Shown one piece after another: positions 57,901 through 64,000 of a stretch of DNA of 64,000 nt. This stretch comes from Nostocaceae cyanobacterium (GTDB lineage: Bacteria > Cyanobacteriota > Cyanobacteriia > Cyanobacteriales > Nostocaceae), in contig JASJCY010000004.1 of the NCBI GenBank assembly GCA_030065825.1, positions 1 to 64,000 of the forward strand, read 5' to 3'. Within the stretch, counting starts at the first letter, position 1; every line of letters starts with the position of its first letter. Both the position numbers and the translations under genes were made by a program. The notes beneath the pieces are model-generated. The model was not told the origin of the DNA. It ran no database searches and saw nothing but the letters and a program-made list of their open reading frames with translations.

Positions 57901-60900
57901 TATGAGACTAAGTTTTTGTCGAGAAGGGGAGCGGAAGAGCTTTTAGAAGAGTTGCGAGATGTGCTGTTGCAATTGAGTGTTAATCCTGGGGTTAGTTTGG
58001 GTAATATTCAAGTTGCTTCGAGGTCAGAGGAACAATTAGCTATTGAAAGTTGGAATGATAATTATCGTTCTTGGGGAGAGTTTCGTCTTGCTCATCAATT
58101 GTTTGAGGACCAAGTAGATGTTAATAGGAATCGCACTGCGGTGGTTTGTGGTGGAGAGGTTTTGACCTATGGAGAGTTAGAGGTTAGAGCTAATTTACTT
58201 GCGGAAGTTTTGCAAGGGGAAGGTGTAGGGAATGAGGATATTATTGGTTTATATTTTGCACCGGGAATTGATTTTATAGTTGCTTTATTGGCTGTTTTGA
58301 AAGCTGGTTCTGCATTTGTTCCCCTTGACCCGAATTATCCCCAGGAACGATTAGAATTAATTTTGCAAGATAGTCAACCCCGATTGATTTTGTCATCAAA
58401 GAAAGGGAACGGGGAACAGGGAATAGGGAATGGGAAAGAGGGAACTTTTAATATTTCTTGTTTCCAATGCTTGAAGAGTAGTAAAGTGATGGATTTGTCC
58501 ACAATTGATTGGACAAGGAAAGGGGAAGAGGGAATAGGGAATAGGGAACTGGGAATAGGAAATAGGGAACTGGGAATAGGAAATAGGGAAGGTCTGAGTT
58601 TAAACCTAAATTTAGAAACTAGATCATCCCATCTAGCTTATGTGATTTATACTTCTGGTTCCACAGGGAAACCTAAAGGTGTTTTGGTAACCCACAAAGG
58701 AATACAAAATTTGGTTCGGTCTCAAATTTCGACTTTTGGGGTGACTGAATCAAGTAGGGTTTATCAGTTTGCTTCCTTGAGTTTTGATGCAGCGATTTCG
58801 GAAATTTTTATGGCTTTGGGGAGTGGTGCGAGTCTCTATTTAAAGTCCCCGGAACATCTTCCTGGACCAGAGTTGTGGTCAACTTTAACTGGGTGGGGAA
58901 TTACTCATTTAACTTTACCTCCGTCTCTGTTAGCTGTAATTAAACCAGAGGAATTACCATGTTTGCAATCTTTAATTGTAGCTGGTGAAGCTGCTGCTTT
59001 GAGTCTTTTCCAACGCTGGAGTACCCCAGGACGGAGGGTGTTTAATGCTTATGGTCCGACAGAAGCAACGGTTTGCGCTTCGATGATGAATGCTGCTGAT
59101 TTTAGCAATCAACCCAGTATTGGAAGAGCGATCGCTAATGGTGAAATGTATTTGTTGGACGCTAATTTGCAAGTTGTGAAACCGGGGGTACCTGGTGAAA
59201 TCTATATTGGGGGAGTCGGGTTAGCAAGGGGTTATCTCAATCAACCTGGTTTGAGTGCTGCTGCTTTTGTTCCCCATCCTTTTGCATCAGAACCGGGGAT
59301 GAGACTTTACCGTACGGGGGATATTGGGGTTTATGACTGGGAAGGAAATATTCACTATGTGGGACGGGAGGATAATCGAGTTAAGTTCCATGGACACCGG
59401 ATTGAGTTAGGGGAAATTGAAGCTGCTTTGGTTGACCATCCAGGGGTGGACAATGCAGTGGTGTTGTTGCGGTCTGATGTTCCTGGAAGGGAGAGATTGG
59501 TGGGATATGTTGTTTTAGGAGAAGGGGAGGAGGTAAGTCCTGGGGAATTTTTGCAGTATCTATCTGGGAAGTTACCGGGATATATGGTACCCAGTGCTGT
59601 TGTTGTGGTTGCTGAGTTTCCTTTAACTGTTAATGGAAAAATTGACCGTAAAGCTTTACCTGTACCGGAGGTTGTAAGTTCTTCAGGGGATAGTTTGGTC
59701 AGGGAAGTTAATGAAACGGAGGAGATTTTAGCGAAGATTTGGGCTGAGGTTTTGGGGTTAGAAACAGTCCATGTGGATGATAATTTCTTTGCGGTTGGTG
59801 GGGATTCAATTGTGAGTTTACAAATAGTTTCTCGTGCTAGGGAAGCGGGATTGGATATTCGTCCCCAGGATATTTTTGCAGCTCCAATTTTATACCAATT
59901 AGCGGCTTTGGCTAAACCTTTTAATCAGTCTGTTGAGGTTGTGGAACCGTTGACTGGTGGGGTGAGTCTGGCACCGATTCAACGTTGGTTTTTTGCTCAG
60001 AATTTGCGAATTCCATATCAATGGAATCAAGCATTAGCAATTAGGGTAAATGATGAGTTGGATGTTGATGCTTTACGGGTTGCTTTATTGGGGTTAGTGA
60101 ATCATCATGATGCTTTGCGTTTAGGATTTAAGGGTAATGGAGAGTTGTGGGAACAGTTTTATGCTGGACCTGGGGTTGCACCATCTTTACGTATCAAAAA
60201 TTTTGGTAGTTATCCTTATGATTTGCAAGCTTATGCTTTGCAACTTGTTGTGGAGGAGGAACAGTCAAGTTTTCGTTTAGATAGTCCTCCTTTGTTGCGG
60301 GTTCTTTACGCTAAGAATTTAGAAGAATATGGTAATGTGCTGTATTTGTTTGCGCACCATTTGGTTGTGGATGGAGTTTCTTGGCGGATTTTAATTGAGG
60401 ATTTAATCCATGGTTATCAACAAGCTGTGGATCAGAAACCAGTTTCTTTCCCTGGGAAAACTTCTTCCTATAGGCAATGGACGGAGTTTTTAAAAACTTT
60501 GGCACAGTCGGAGGAAGTTACTGGGGATATTCCATATTGGCAAGAAATTCTATCAGTTGAAGGCGAAACTTTACCTGTTGATGATGATGTTGTGGAGGAG
60601 AATAATACGGTAGAGAATTCGGCAGTTGAGTCTGTACGAATGTCTGCTACGGAAACTCTAGCTTTGCTGCAAACAGCAACTGTAAATTATCACGCTGGGA
60701 TTCAAGAAATTCTCCTGGCTGCTTTTGGGAAAACTCTTACAGATTGGAGTGGTTTAAATCAAGTTATTGTGGATTTAGAAGGACATGGAAGGGAAGATTT
60801 AAACCATGGATTGGATTTATCAAGAACTGTGGGTTGGTTTACTTCTATTTATCCTGTTTTGCTGAAGAAGTCCCAGGAAAATATAGACCATGAAACTTTG

Positions 60901-61545
60901 TTGAAAGAAGTTAAACAGCAAATGCGCAGTATTCCTCATCATGGAATTAGTTATGGTTTGCTGCGTTATTTAAATAATCAAGCCATTGCTGAATTAAGGG
61001 ATGATTCTTGTGAACAAGGGACGGGCAAAATGCCCATCCCACCTGAGGAAATACAAGGGACAGGCAAGATTCCTATCCCACAAACCCCTCAGAGTCATCC
61101 TGCATTTATGCAACACCACAATGAAGAAACTAGAGGAGAAAAGTTAGTTAATGGGAGTAAAGCTGAAGTTAGTTTTAATTATTTAGGACAGATAGATAAT
61201 CAACAGCAAAATGAGCTTTTTAGTCTCAGTAATGCCCCTACGGGTTTGGGAATTTCTCCCACAGAACAACGTCCTTATCTTTTGGCTGTGAATGCACGAG
61301 TGCAAGGAGAATGTTTACAAATTGATTGGTCTTATAGTAAATGTATTTATCGTCAAGAAACTATAGCTTATCTGGCACAACGCTATCTTGACAACCTGCG
61401 TTTATATTTGCAAGAATCCTCTAACAATCAATCATCTTTCTATATTAGTAGTGATTTTGGTTTGGTGGATTTGAGTGAAACAGAACTCGATTCTATTTTA
61501 GAAGATTTAGAAGATTTAGAAGATTTAGAAGAAACTGAAGTATGA
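51988..61545 (+). CDS. NRPS 2: C-A(Thr)-T-E-C-A(Tyr)-T-E
   Basis: 3185 aa. C1 has MHHIISDGWS (~148). A1 (~460-1010) aligns to D-F-W-N-I-G-M-V-H, Thr. T1 is GGDSILAL (~1046). E1 has HHLIVDGVS (~1238). C2 starts YSLSPMQEG (~1575). A2 (~2030-2560) aligns to D-A-S-T-I-A-A-V-C, Tyr. T2 is GGDSIVSL (~2601). E2 has HHLVVDGVS (~2789). It should add D-Thr and D-Tyr as residues 3 and 4. Three separate repeat-derived insertions lie in A1, A2 and E2. The C-terminus ends in an acidic EDLEDLEDLEE repeat. GAGG stands before the ATG, and its stop overlaps the next start (ATGA). Confidence 0.95.
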   Translation: MEVYVFPLAHAQKRLWYQEIIQPGNIAYNIPIALRLSGEVNFHAIESAWDTIINRHEILRTTFAIEDGEPVQLIHAEMALKIEKVKIESTPEANLQETSKEKKQNQEEVLNNYLTTASCQPFDLVKGPLIRVILYEISEQEHILFVNMHHIISDGWSLGILVQEFTQIYTGYLQRNDICLPELPIQYVDYSQWQEEWLKEDEGIQKQFAYWEEILAAPLPILDLPLDKVRPTKQTFNGAVVRELLPNSLTQSLEKLAMESDATFFMIALAVYQVLLFRYTGQTDIIVGTPIANRQQVEVENLIGFFVNTLPLRGNLDGKPSFRQFLRRTVQTCLDAYAHQDVPLEMLVEKLESERDQSRSPIFQTLFAVQNAPLGKIDLPGLTAIPIRLDNGGAKFDITLILEPDGDNWLATLEYNTDLLREESAQQMLRHFQQLLTAVVTNPDICIDALPLLSQNERQQLLTFGSASAPITQPTNLVDWFSQSVRIYGDRVAVKAGEKKLTYQELDQHSQKLADFLQKQGVGRETRVGIFQERDEDLIVSILAVLKAGGTYVPLDPVYPEERLRWIMEDSGVTCIITKSELVDSIPANDAEVIVIDKIDFGVCGEGFVSQEIRPDQAAYIIYTSGSTGKPKGCVIPHRNVTRLFQSTEPWFGFTHEDVWTLFHSFAFDFSVWEIWGALLYGGKVVVVPYLESRSPEAFWTLLQNEGVTILNQTPSAFRQLIRVEGGIGNGEQEIGNSQSPPSSPSPLSPPSPPSSPSSQLRLRAVIFGGEALELQSLRPWIEKYGDKSPRLINMYGITETTVHVTYRPIELKDIEENSGSVIGVPIPDLSLYILDEQLEPVPLGVRGEIYVGGMGVSRGYLNRPQLTAQRFVPDPFSPIPGARLYRTGDLARRLRNGDLEYLGRIDNQVKVRGFRIELGEIEAALAAIPQVSETLVITYSQSEDDKRLVAYVVPGGVSLEPSQLRTSLKESLPDYMIPAAFVILEEMPLTAQGKIDRKALPAPDWSHGAARRSLVLPESPQEKVICQVWEQVLGIDAVGVEDNYFELGGDSILALQVVTQMRRQGWEVKVKDIFAQQSVKDLALVINRLESVAPVAEDVRGEVPLVPIQKWFFDLNLANPNHWNQAVLLEVNQSVDVAVIEKAIRTVCLHHDVFRLRFQQQGDGWRQFYSEAGVENDWGLLWETIDLREKKREEQDVAMGLHCDRLQGSLDLSNGPLAGAILFQLGEKRASRLLIVIHHLIVDGVSFRIFLEDLGDAIEGRSLAPSTSSWQRWSNFLQSFVYSKAIQEEEKFWLAMIKDTQFQLPLDFGDRTSNLESSVRTIALELTEGDTNILLTEAHKAYHTSVEELLVAALSRTIANWTGGEVLQVMMESHGREELSNDVQLSRTLGWFTSLYPLRVDVSLCDDYETLLIRVKEQMRAVPRRGLGYGLLRYLQDQEGSDELTIKSAGDISFNYLGQVRSGDGKGNDLLRLVENEDMGYLHDPQGLRPHVLDVIAIVVAGKLQINWLYSSDLHHPETIARWGEDFRQNLLGILRHCTQPGVERYTPSDFPLIHLEQSYLDRLSAKFPNLEDIYSLSPMQEGMLFHTVYSPEDGVYFEQVTGRISGVLDIAAFNLAWQTVVERHPVLRTAFVWSGQKQAVQVVNRDVEFGVVEFDWCDLSPESQEEELNRYLDETRKQGFVLESAPLMSFAIMRLDDCNSRWVWNHHHILVDGWSLPVLFGEVLTIYQSILKGVAPTLAPVPPYRNYIQWLASRDEEEAQQFWRECLGGLDKRTGLLSNLPQDEEVGEKRVAYEKVDLRLREEEFASVQKMARSQGLTLNTLAQGAWALILQKYGAGEDVLFGVTVSGRPPELADVENMVGLFINTLPLRVRLNPAQNVADWLGEVQQRHLQMRDYEYSKLTDIHQWIGFAAGEPLFESILIFENYPIDKSLSSQGEELRVEDIQFFERTNYPLTIAFVPDEGLILRLNYETKFLSRRGAEELLEELRDVLLQLSVNPGVSLGNIQVASRSEEQLAIESWNDNYRSWGEFRLAHQLFEDQVDVNRNRTAVVCGGEVLTYGELEVRANLLAEVLQGEGVGNEDIIGLYFAPGIDFIVALLAVLKAGSAFVPLDPNYPQERLELILQDSQPRLILSSKKGNGEQGIGNGKEGTFNISCFQCLKSSKVMDLSTIDWTRKGEEGIGNRELGIGNRELGIGNREGLSLNLNLETRSSHLAYVIYTSGSTGKPKGVLVTHKGIQNLVRSQISTFGVTESSRVYQFASLSFDAAISEIFMALGSGASLYLKSPEHLPGPELWSTLTGWGITHLTLPPSLLAVIKPEELPCLQSLIVAGEAAALSLFQRWSTPGRRVFNAYGPTEATVCASMMNAADFSNQPSIGRAIANGEMYLLDANLQVVKPGVPGEIYIGGVGLARGYLNQPGLSAAAFVPHPFASEPGMRLYRTGDIGVYDWEGNIHYVGREDNRVKFHGHRIELGEIEAALVDHPGVDNAVVLLRSDVPGRERLVGYVVLGEGEEVSPGEFLQYLSGKLPGYMVPSAVVVVAEFPLTVNGKIDRKALPVPEVVSSSGDSLVREVNETEEILAKIWAEVLGLETVHVDDNFFAVGGDSIVSLQIVSRAREAGLDIRPQDIFAAPILYQLAALAKPFNQSVEVVEPLTGGVSLAPIQRWFFAQNLRIPYQWNQALAIRVNDELDVDALRVALLGLVNHHDALRLGFKGNGELWEQFYAGPGVAPSLRIKNFGSYPYDLQAYALQLVVEEEQSSFRLDSPPLLRVLYAKNLEEYGNVLYLFAHHLVVDGVSWRILIEDLIHGYQQAVDQKPVSFPGKTSSYRQWTEFLKTLAQSEEVTGDIPYWQEILSVEGETLPVDDDVVEENNTVENSAVESVRMSATETLALLQTATVNYHAGIQEILLAAFGKTLTDWSGLNQVIVDLEGHGREDLNHGLDLSRTVGWFTSIYPVLLKKSQENIDHETLLKEVKQQMRSIPHHGISYGLLRYLNNQAIAELRDDSCEQGTGKMPIPPEEIQGTGKIPIPQTPQSHPAFMQHHNEETRGEKLVNGSKAEVSFNYLGQIDNQQQNELFSLSNAPTGLGISPTEQRPYLLAVNARVQGECLQIDWSYSKCIYRQETIAYLAQRYLDNLRLYLQESSNNQSSFYISSDFGLVDLSETELDSILEDLEDLEDLEETEV
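54163..54264 (+). repeat. In-frame heptad plus 9-bp repeat tract inside the first A domain of NRPS 2
   Basis: GGGAATA/GGGAACG heptads (54163-54198) followed by CTTCCCCCT-like 9-bp units (54207-54264) encode GGIGNGEQEIGN and then a Pro/Ser run. It lies between NQTPSAFRQLI and LRAVIFGGEAL, the loop separating pocket positions 278 and 299. The paralogous domains have only a short linker here. Confidence 0.9.
58404..58590 (+). repeat. In-frame heptad repeats in the second A domain of NRPS 2
   Basis: Two heptad tracts (about 58404-58446 and 58524-58590) flank about 75 bp of unique sequence. They encode KGNGEQGIGNGKEG and EEGIGNRELGIGNRELG and sit just before the A3 loop (YVIYTSGSTGKPKG), extending the linker well beyond the other A domains. 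Confidence 0.88.
61012..61092 (+). repeat. In-frame non-heptad repeat insertion in the second E domain of NRPS 2
   Basis: Two related units, GGGACGGGCAAAATGCCCATCCC and GGGACAGGCAAGATTCCTATCCC, encode TGKMPIP and TGKIPIP. They interrupt the E domain before EVSFNYLGQ. The DNA resembles the GGCAGGCAGGATGCCC motif in the 25.6-kb intergenic region and the cores of MITE elements 3 and 4. Confidence 0.75.
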
Positions 61546-64000
61546 AACTTAAAGATAAAATTGAAAATATTTTTCCTTTAACTCCTTTACAAAAAGGGTT
61601 GCTGTTCCACTCTCTGTATAATCCAGAATCTGCGGTTTATTTTGAACAGTTACATTGTCGTTTAGAGGGTAATGTTTCTATAAACGCGGTCAATCAAGCA
61701 TGGCAAACTTTGGTTAATCGCCATCCTATTTTACGTACTGCTATTATTACTAAAGGACAAACAGAACCTGTACAAGTTGTCTTTCGGGATATTAATTTTA
61801 AAGTTGCTCAACAAGATTGGCGTGGTTTAAGTAGTTCTGCACAAGAAGAACGTTTACAAACATTTTTGGAGTCAGATTCTCGTCAAGGATTTGTAATTAA
61901 TCGTCCTCCTTTAATGCGGGTAACTTTAATTCGTTTGGATGAAGAATGTTGGGAGATGGTATGGAGTCACCACCATTTACTTTTGGATGGTTGGTCGCAA
62001 ACTCCTTTGATGCGGGAGTTCTTTTTGCTGCATAAGGCTATTGCGGAAAATGTAGAAATATCATTACCTCCAACTCGTCCCTTTAGTGATTTACTGAATT
62101 GGATTAAACAGAAAAACCCCGATGAGGAACAAGCATTTTGGCGTAATTATATCGGGGGTTTTGAAAGTCATACTCCTTTGTTAATGATGCCTAATAGAAA
62201 ACCATCTAACACAGGGAAAAGTGTAGAAATTAGGCTGAAGATAAATAAGGAAGAAACTGCATTACTTAATCAACTAGGACGTAAAAGTAATGTGACTTTG
62301 AATACGATTATTCAAGGTGCTTGGGCAATTTTATTAAATCGTTATAGTCGTAACCAAGATATTGTTTATGGAATTACTGTAGCTGGACGTCCTCCAGAAT
62401 TACCTGGGGTGGAAAGTATGATTGGTCCTTTTATTAATACTTTGCCATTACGGGTATCAGTTCCTGGAGAAGTAAATCTAGATAAATGGTTGCAAGACTT
62501 ACAACAACAACAGGTACAAATCCGCAACTTTGAACATTCCAGTCTTTTAGATATCCAACGTCAAAGTGATGTACCCCTAGGACAACCTCTGTTTGAAAGT
62601 CTTTTGGCTTTTGAGAATTTCCCGGTGGATAAATCTTTAAAAGCGGAAGATTTTGGTCTTTTTATTACTAAAGTATCTTTCTTTGAAAAAACCCATTATC
62701 CCCTAACTCTGGTGGTAATTCCGGGAGAGGAAATTTTATTTAAACTAACCTACGATTGCGATCGCTTCCAGTCGGAGGGAATGGAACTACTACTGCAACA
62801 TTTGCACCAACTGTTGTTAAATATGGTGGAACATTCCCAAGCAGCTTTGGGGAGATTGTGTTTGCTGGAGGAGGGAATAGGGAATAGGGAACAGGGAATA
62901 GGGAACAGGGAAGAAGGAATTGGGAGGAGAACAACTTTAAAGGAATGGTTTGCTGATACTGTCAGAAAATATGGCGATCGCATTGCTTTGGTTGATGGTT
63001 CCGAAACTATAACCTATGGTGAATTGAATTCCCGTGCTAATCAATTTGCTCATTTCTTACAAAAGCAAGGGGTTGGACGAGATAAAAAGGTCGTTATTTG
63101 TTTGCAACGTTCCCAAGAACTAATTCTAGCTATGCTGGGTGTGGTAAAAGCGGGAGGGGTTTATGTCCCTGTCGATCCAGCATATCCTCCTGAGAGAATA
63201 GAATATACAGTTAGTGATTGCGAAGCACAACTGATTTTAACCACCACTGCTTTATCTTCCCTGTTACCCCAATCGGTTCCTATGGTGTTTATGGATGGGG
63301 AAAATGGAGTCGATTTAGAACCAATTACTGAACCAGTCCAAGAAACCCCTAGTCCTAATCAGGGAGCATATGTTATTTATACTTCTGGTTCCACTGGTAA
63401 ACCCAAGGGTGTGTTGGTAAGTCAAAGTAATGTTACCCGGTTGTTTAAAAGTACCGAACATTGGTTTGGATTTAATCAGGAAGATATTTGGACATTTTTC
63501 CATTCCTTCGCTTTTGATTTCTCAGTTTGGGAAATTTGGGGTGCTTTACTTTATGGAGGAAAACTAGTAATTGTTCCCTATGGTTTAAGTCGCGATCCTC
63601 GTAGTTTTCTGCAATTAATCCGGGAACAAAAGGTTACTGTCCTCAACCAAACACCATCCGCTTTTACCCAGTTACTTGTAGCGGAAGATGCTGCACCAAC
63701 AACAACACCCACTACTTTAAGGTATATCATCTTTGGTGGAGAAGCCTTAAATTTACAAAGTCTGCGTCCCTGGTTTGAACGTCATGGGGAAGAGAGAACC
63801 AGACTCGTAAATATGTACGGTATTACAGAAACTACGGTTCATGTCACCTATCGACCTATTACCCGTGCAGATTTAGAAAATGCATCTGGTAGCGTTATCG
63901 GTCAACCAATCCCAGATTTGCAAATATATCTGTTGGACTCCTATGGAAATCAAGTTCCTACTGGGGTGATTGGGGAAATTTATGTTGGTGGTGCGGGGGT
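61542..64000 (+). CDS. NRPS 3, partial: C-A(Thr)...
   Basis: The first 819 codons of an NRPS cut by the window end. The start ATG overlaps the previous stop as ATGA, implying translational coupling. C (~1-430) begins FPLTPLQKGLLFHSLY, the style of domains that follow an epimerase, with HHHLLLDGWS near 143. The A domain (from ~460) has YTSGSTGKPKG near 613 and aligns to D-F-W-N-I-G-M-V-H, Thr. In this family the residue after D-Tyr is dehydrobutyrine, which derives from Thr, so this is probably module 5. A heptad insertion lies in the C-A linker. Confidence 0.95.
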   Translation, partial: MKLKDKIENIFPLTPLQKGLLFHSLYNPESAVYFEQLHCRLEGNVSINAVNQAWQTLVNRHPILRTAIITKGQTEPVQVVFRDINFKVAQQDWRGLSSSAQEERLQTFLESDSRQGFVINRPPLMRVTLIRLDEECWEMVWSHHHLLLDGWSQTPLMREFFLLHKAIAENVEISLPPTRPFSDLLNWIKQKNPDEEQAFWRNYIGGFESHTPLLMMPNRKPSNTGKSVEIRLKINKEETALLNQLGRKSNVTLNTIIQGAWAILLNRYSRNQDIVYGITVAGRPPELPGVESMIGPFINTLPLRVSVPGEVNLDKWLQDLQQQQVQIRNFEHSSLLDIQRQSDVPLGQPLFESLLAFENFPVDKSLKAEDFGLFITKVSFFEKTHYPLTLVVIPGEEILFKLTYDCDRFQSEGMELLLQHLHQLLLNMVEHSQAALGRLCLLEEGIGNREQGIGNREEGIGRRTTLKEWFADTVRKYGDRIALVDGSETITYGELNSRANQFAHFLQKQGVGRDKKVVICLQRSQELILAMLGVVKAGGVYVPVDPAYPPERIEYTVSDCEAQLILTTTALSSLLPQSVPMVFMDGENGVDLEPITEPVQETPSPNQGAYVIYTSGSTGKPKGVLVSQSNVTRLFKSTEHWFGFNQEDIWTFFHSFAFDFSVWEIWGALLYGGKLVIVPYGLSRDPRSFLQLIREQKVTVLNQTPSAFTQLLVAEDAAPTTTPTTLRYIIFGGEALNLQSLRPWFERHGEERTRLVNMYGITETTVHVTYRPITRADLENASGSVIGQPIPDLQIYLLDSYGNQVPTGVIGEIYVGGAG
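62871..62931 (+). repeat. In-frame heptad repeat in the C-A linker of NRPS 3
   Basis: About eight GGGAATA/GGGAACA units encode EGIGNREQGIGNREEGIG between RLCLLE and RRTTLKEWF. A linker should tolerate this length change more easily than the domain interiors hit elsewhere. Confidence 0.9.

Overview
The window looks like a chromosome segment of a filamentous, probably Nostocales, cyanobacterium. HIP1-type GCGATCGC octamers are scattered through it, and it is full of period-7 tandem repeats, short palindromic repeats and MITE-like inverted-repeat elements. Most of it (about 6.8-64 kb) is one large nonribosomal peptide/polyketide cluster whose module order resembles the hassallidin/balticidin family of antifungal glycolipopeptides. 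The cluster runs off the right edge.

Layout. 0-6.4 kb is flanking genome: two permeases of a nucleoside-type ABC importer, histidinol dehydrogenase (hisD, minus strand) and an MFS exporter. 6.8-25.4 kb is a minus-strand block. Read 5' to 3' from the right it holds a peptide-export-type ABC transporter, an SDR, a 2851-aa terminating NRPS (C-A-NMT-T-C-A-T-TE), a JmjC-type oxygenase that looks frameshifted at its end, a heme-oxygenase-like diiron protein, a TauD-like oxygenase, a sulfotransferase fused to an SCP2 domain and a second JmjC-type oxygenase. 26.0-64 kb is a plus-strand block: MbtH-like protein, GT32 glycosyltransferase, two paralogous P450s, a CmlA-like diiron beta-hydroxylase, a GT1 glycosyltransferase, FAAL, ACP, a CylC-like ferritin-fold dimetal protein, a one-module PKS and three NRPSs, the last one cut by the window end.

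Inferred pathway. FAAL and ACP load a fatty acid, which the CylC-like protein may halogenate or hydroxylate. The PKS adds one malonate and reduces it to a 3-hydroxyacyl chain, because KR is intact and the DH has lost its catalytic His. The NRPSs then add, by adenylation codes I aligned by eye, aliphatic/Val-like (D), Thr, Thr (D), Tyr (D), Thr (likely to become Dhb), then unseen modules beyond the right edge. The divergent NRPS adds N-methyl-Thr and one more residue and releases the product through its TE. This matches the family pattern Thr-Thr-Thr-(HO)Tyr-Dhb-Gln-Gly-NMeThr-X, except that position 1 reads as aliphatic. The CmlA-like enzyme and the P450s are candidates for Tyr or acyl hydroxylation, and the glycosyltransferases for sugar addition.

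The most unusual structure is the invasion of NRPS coding sequence by the same repeats that fill the intergenic regions. Five sites in the plus-strand NRPS genes carry in-frame tracts, and heptad tracts also sit directly against the start codons of the FAAL and the first NRPS. The second is the range of oxygenases: eight candidates from six protein families, several in a minus-strand block whose role is not explained by the known family. I recognised no pathway regulator, tRNA, rRNA or CRISPR array.
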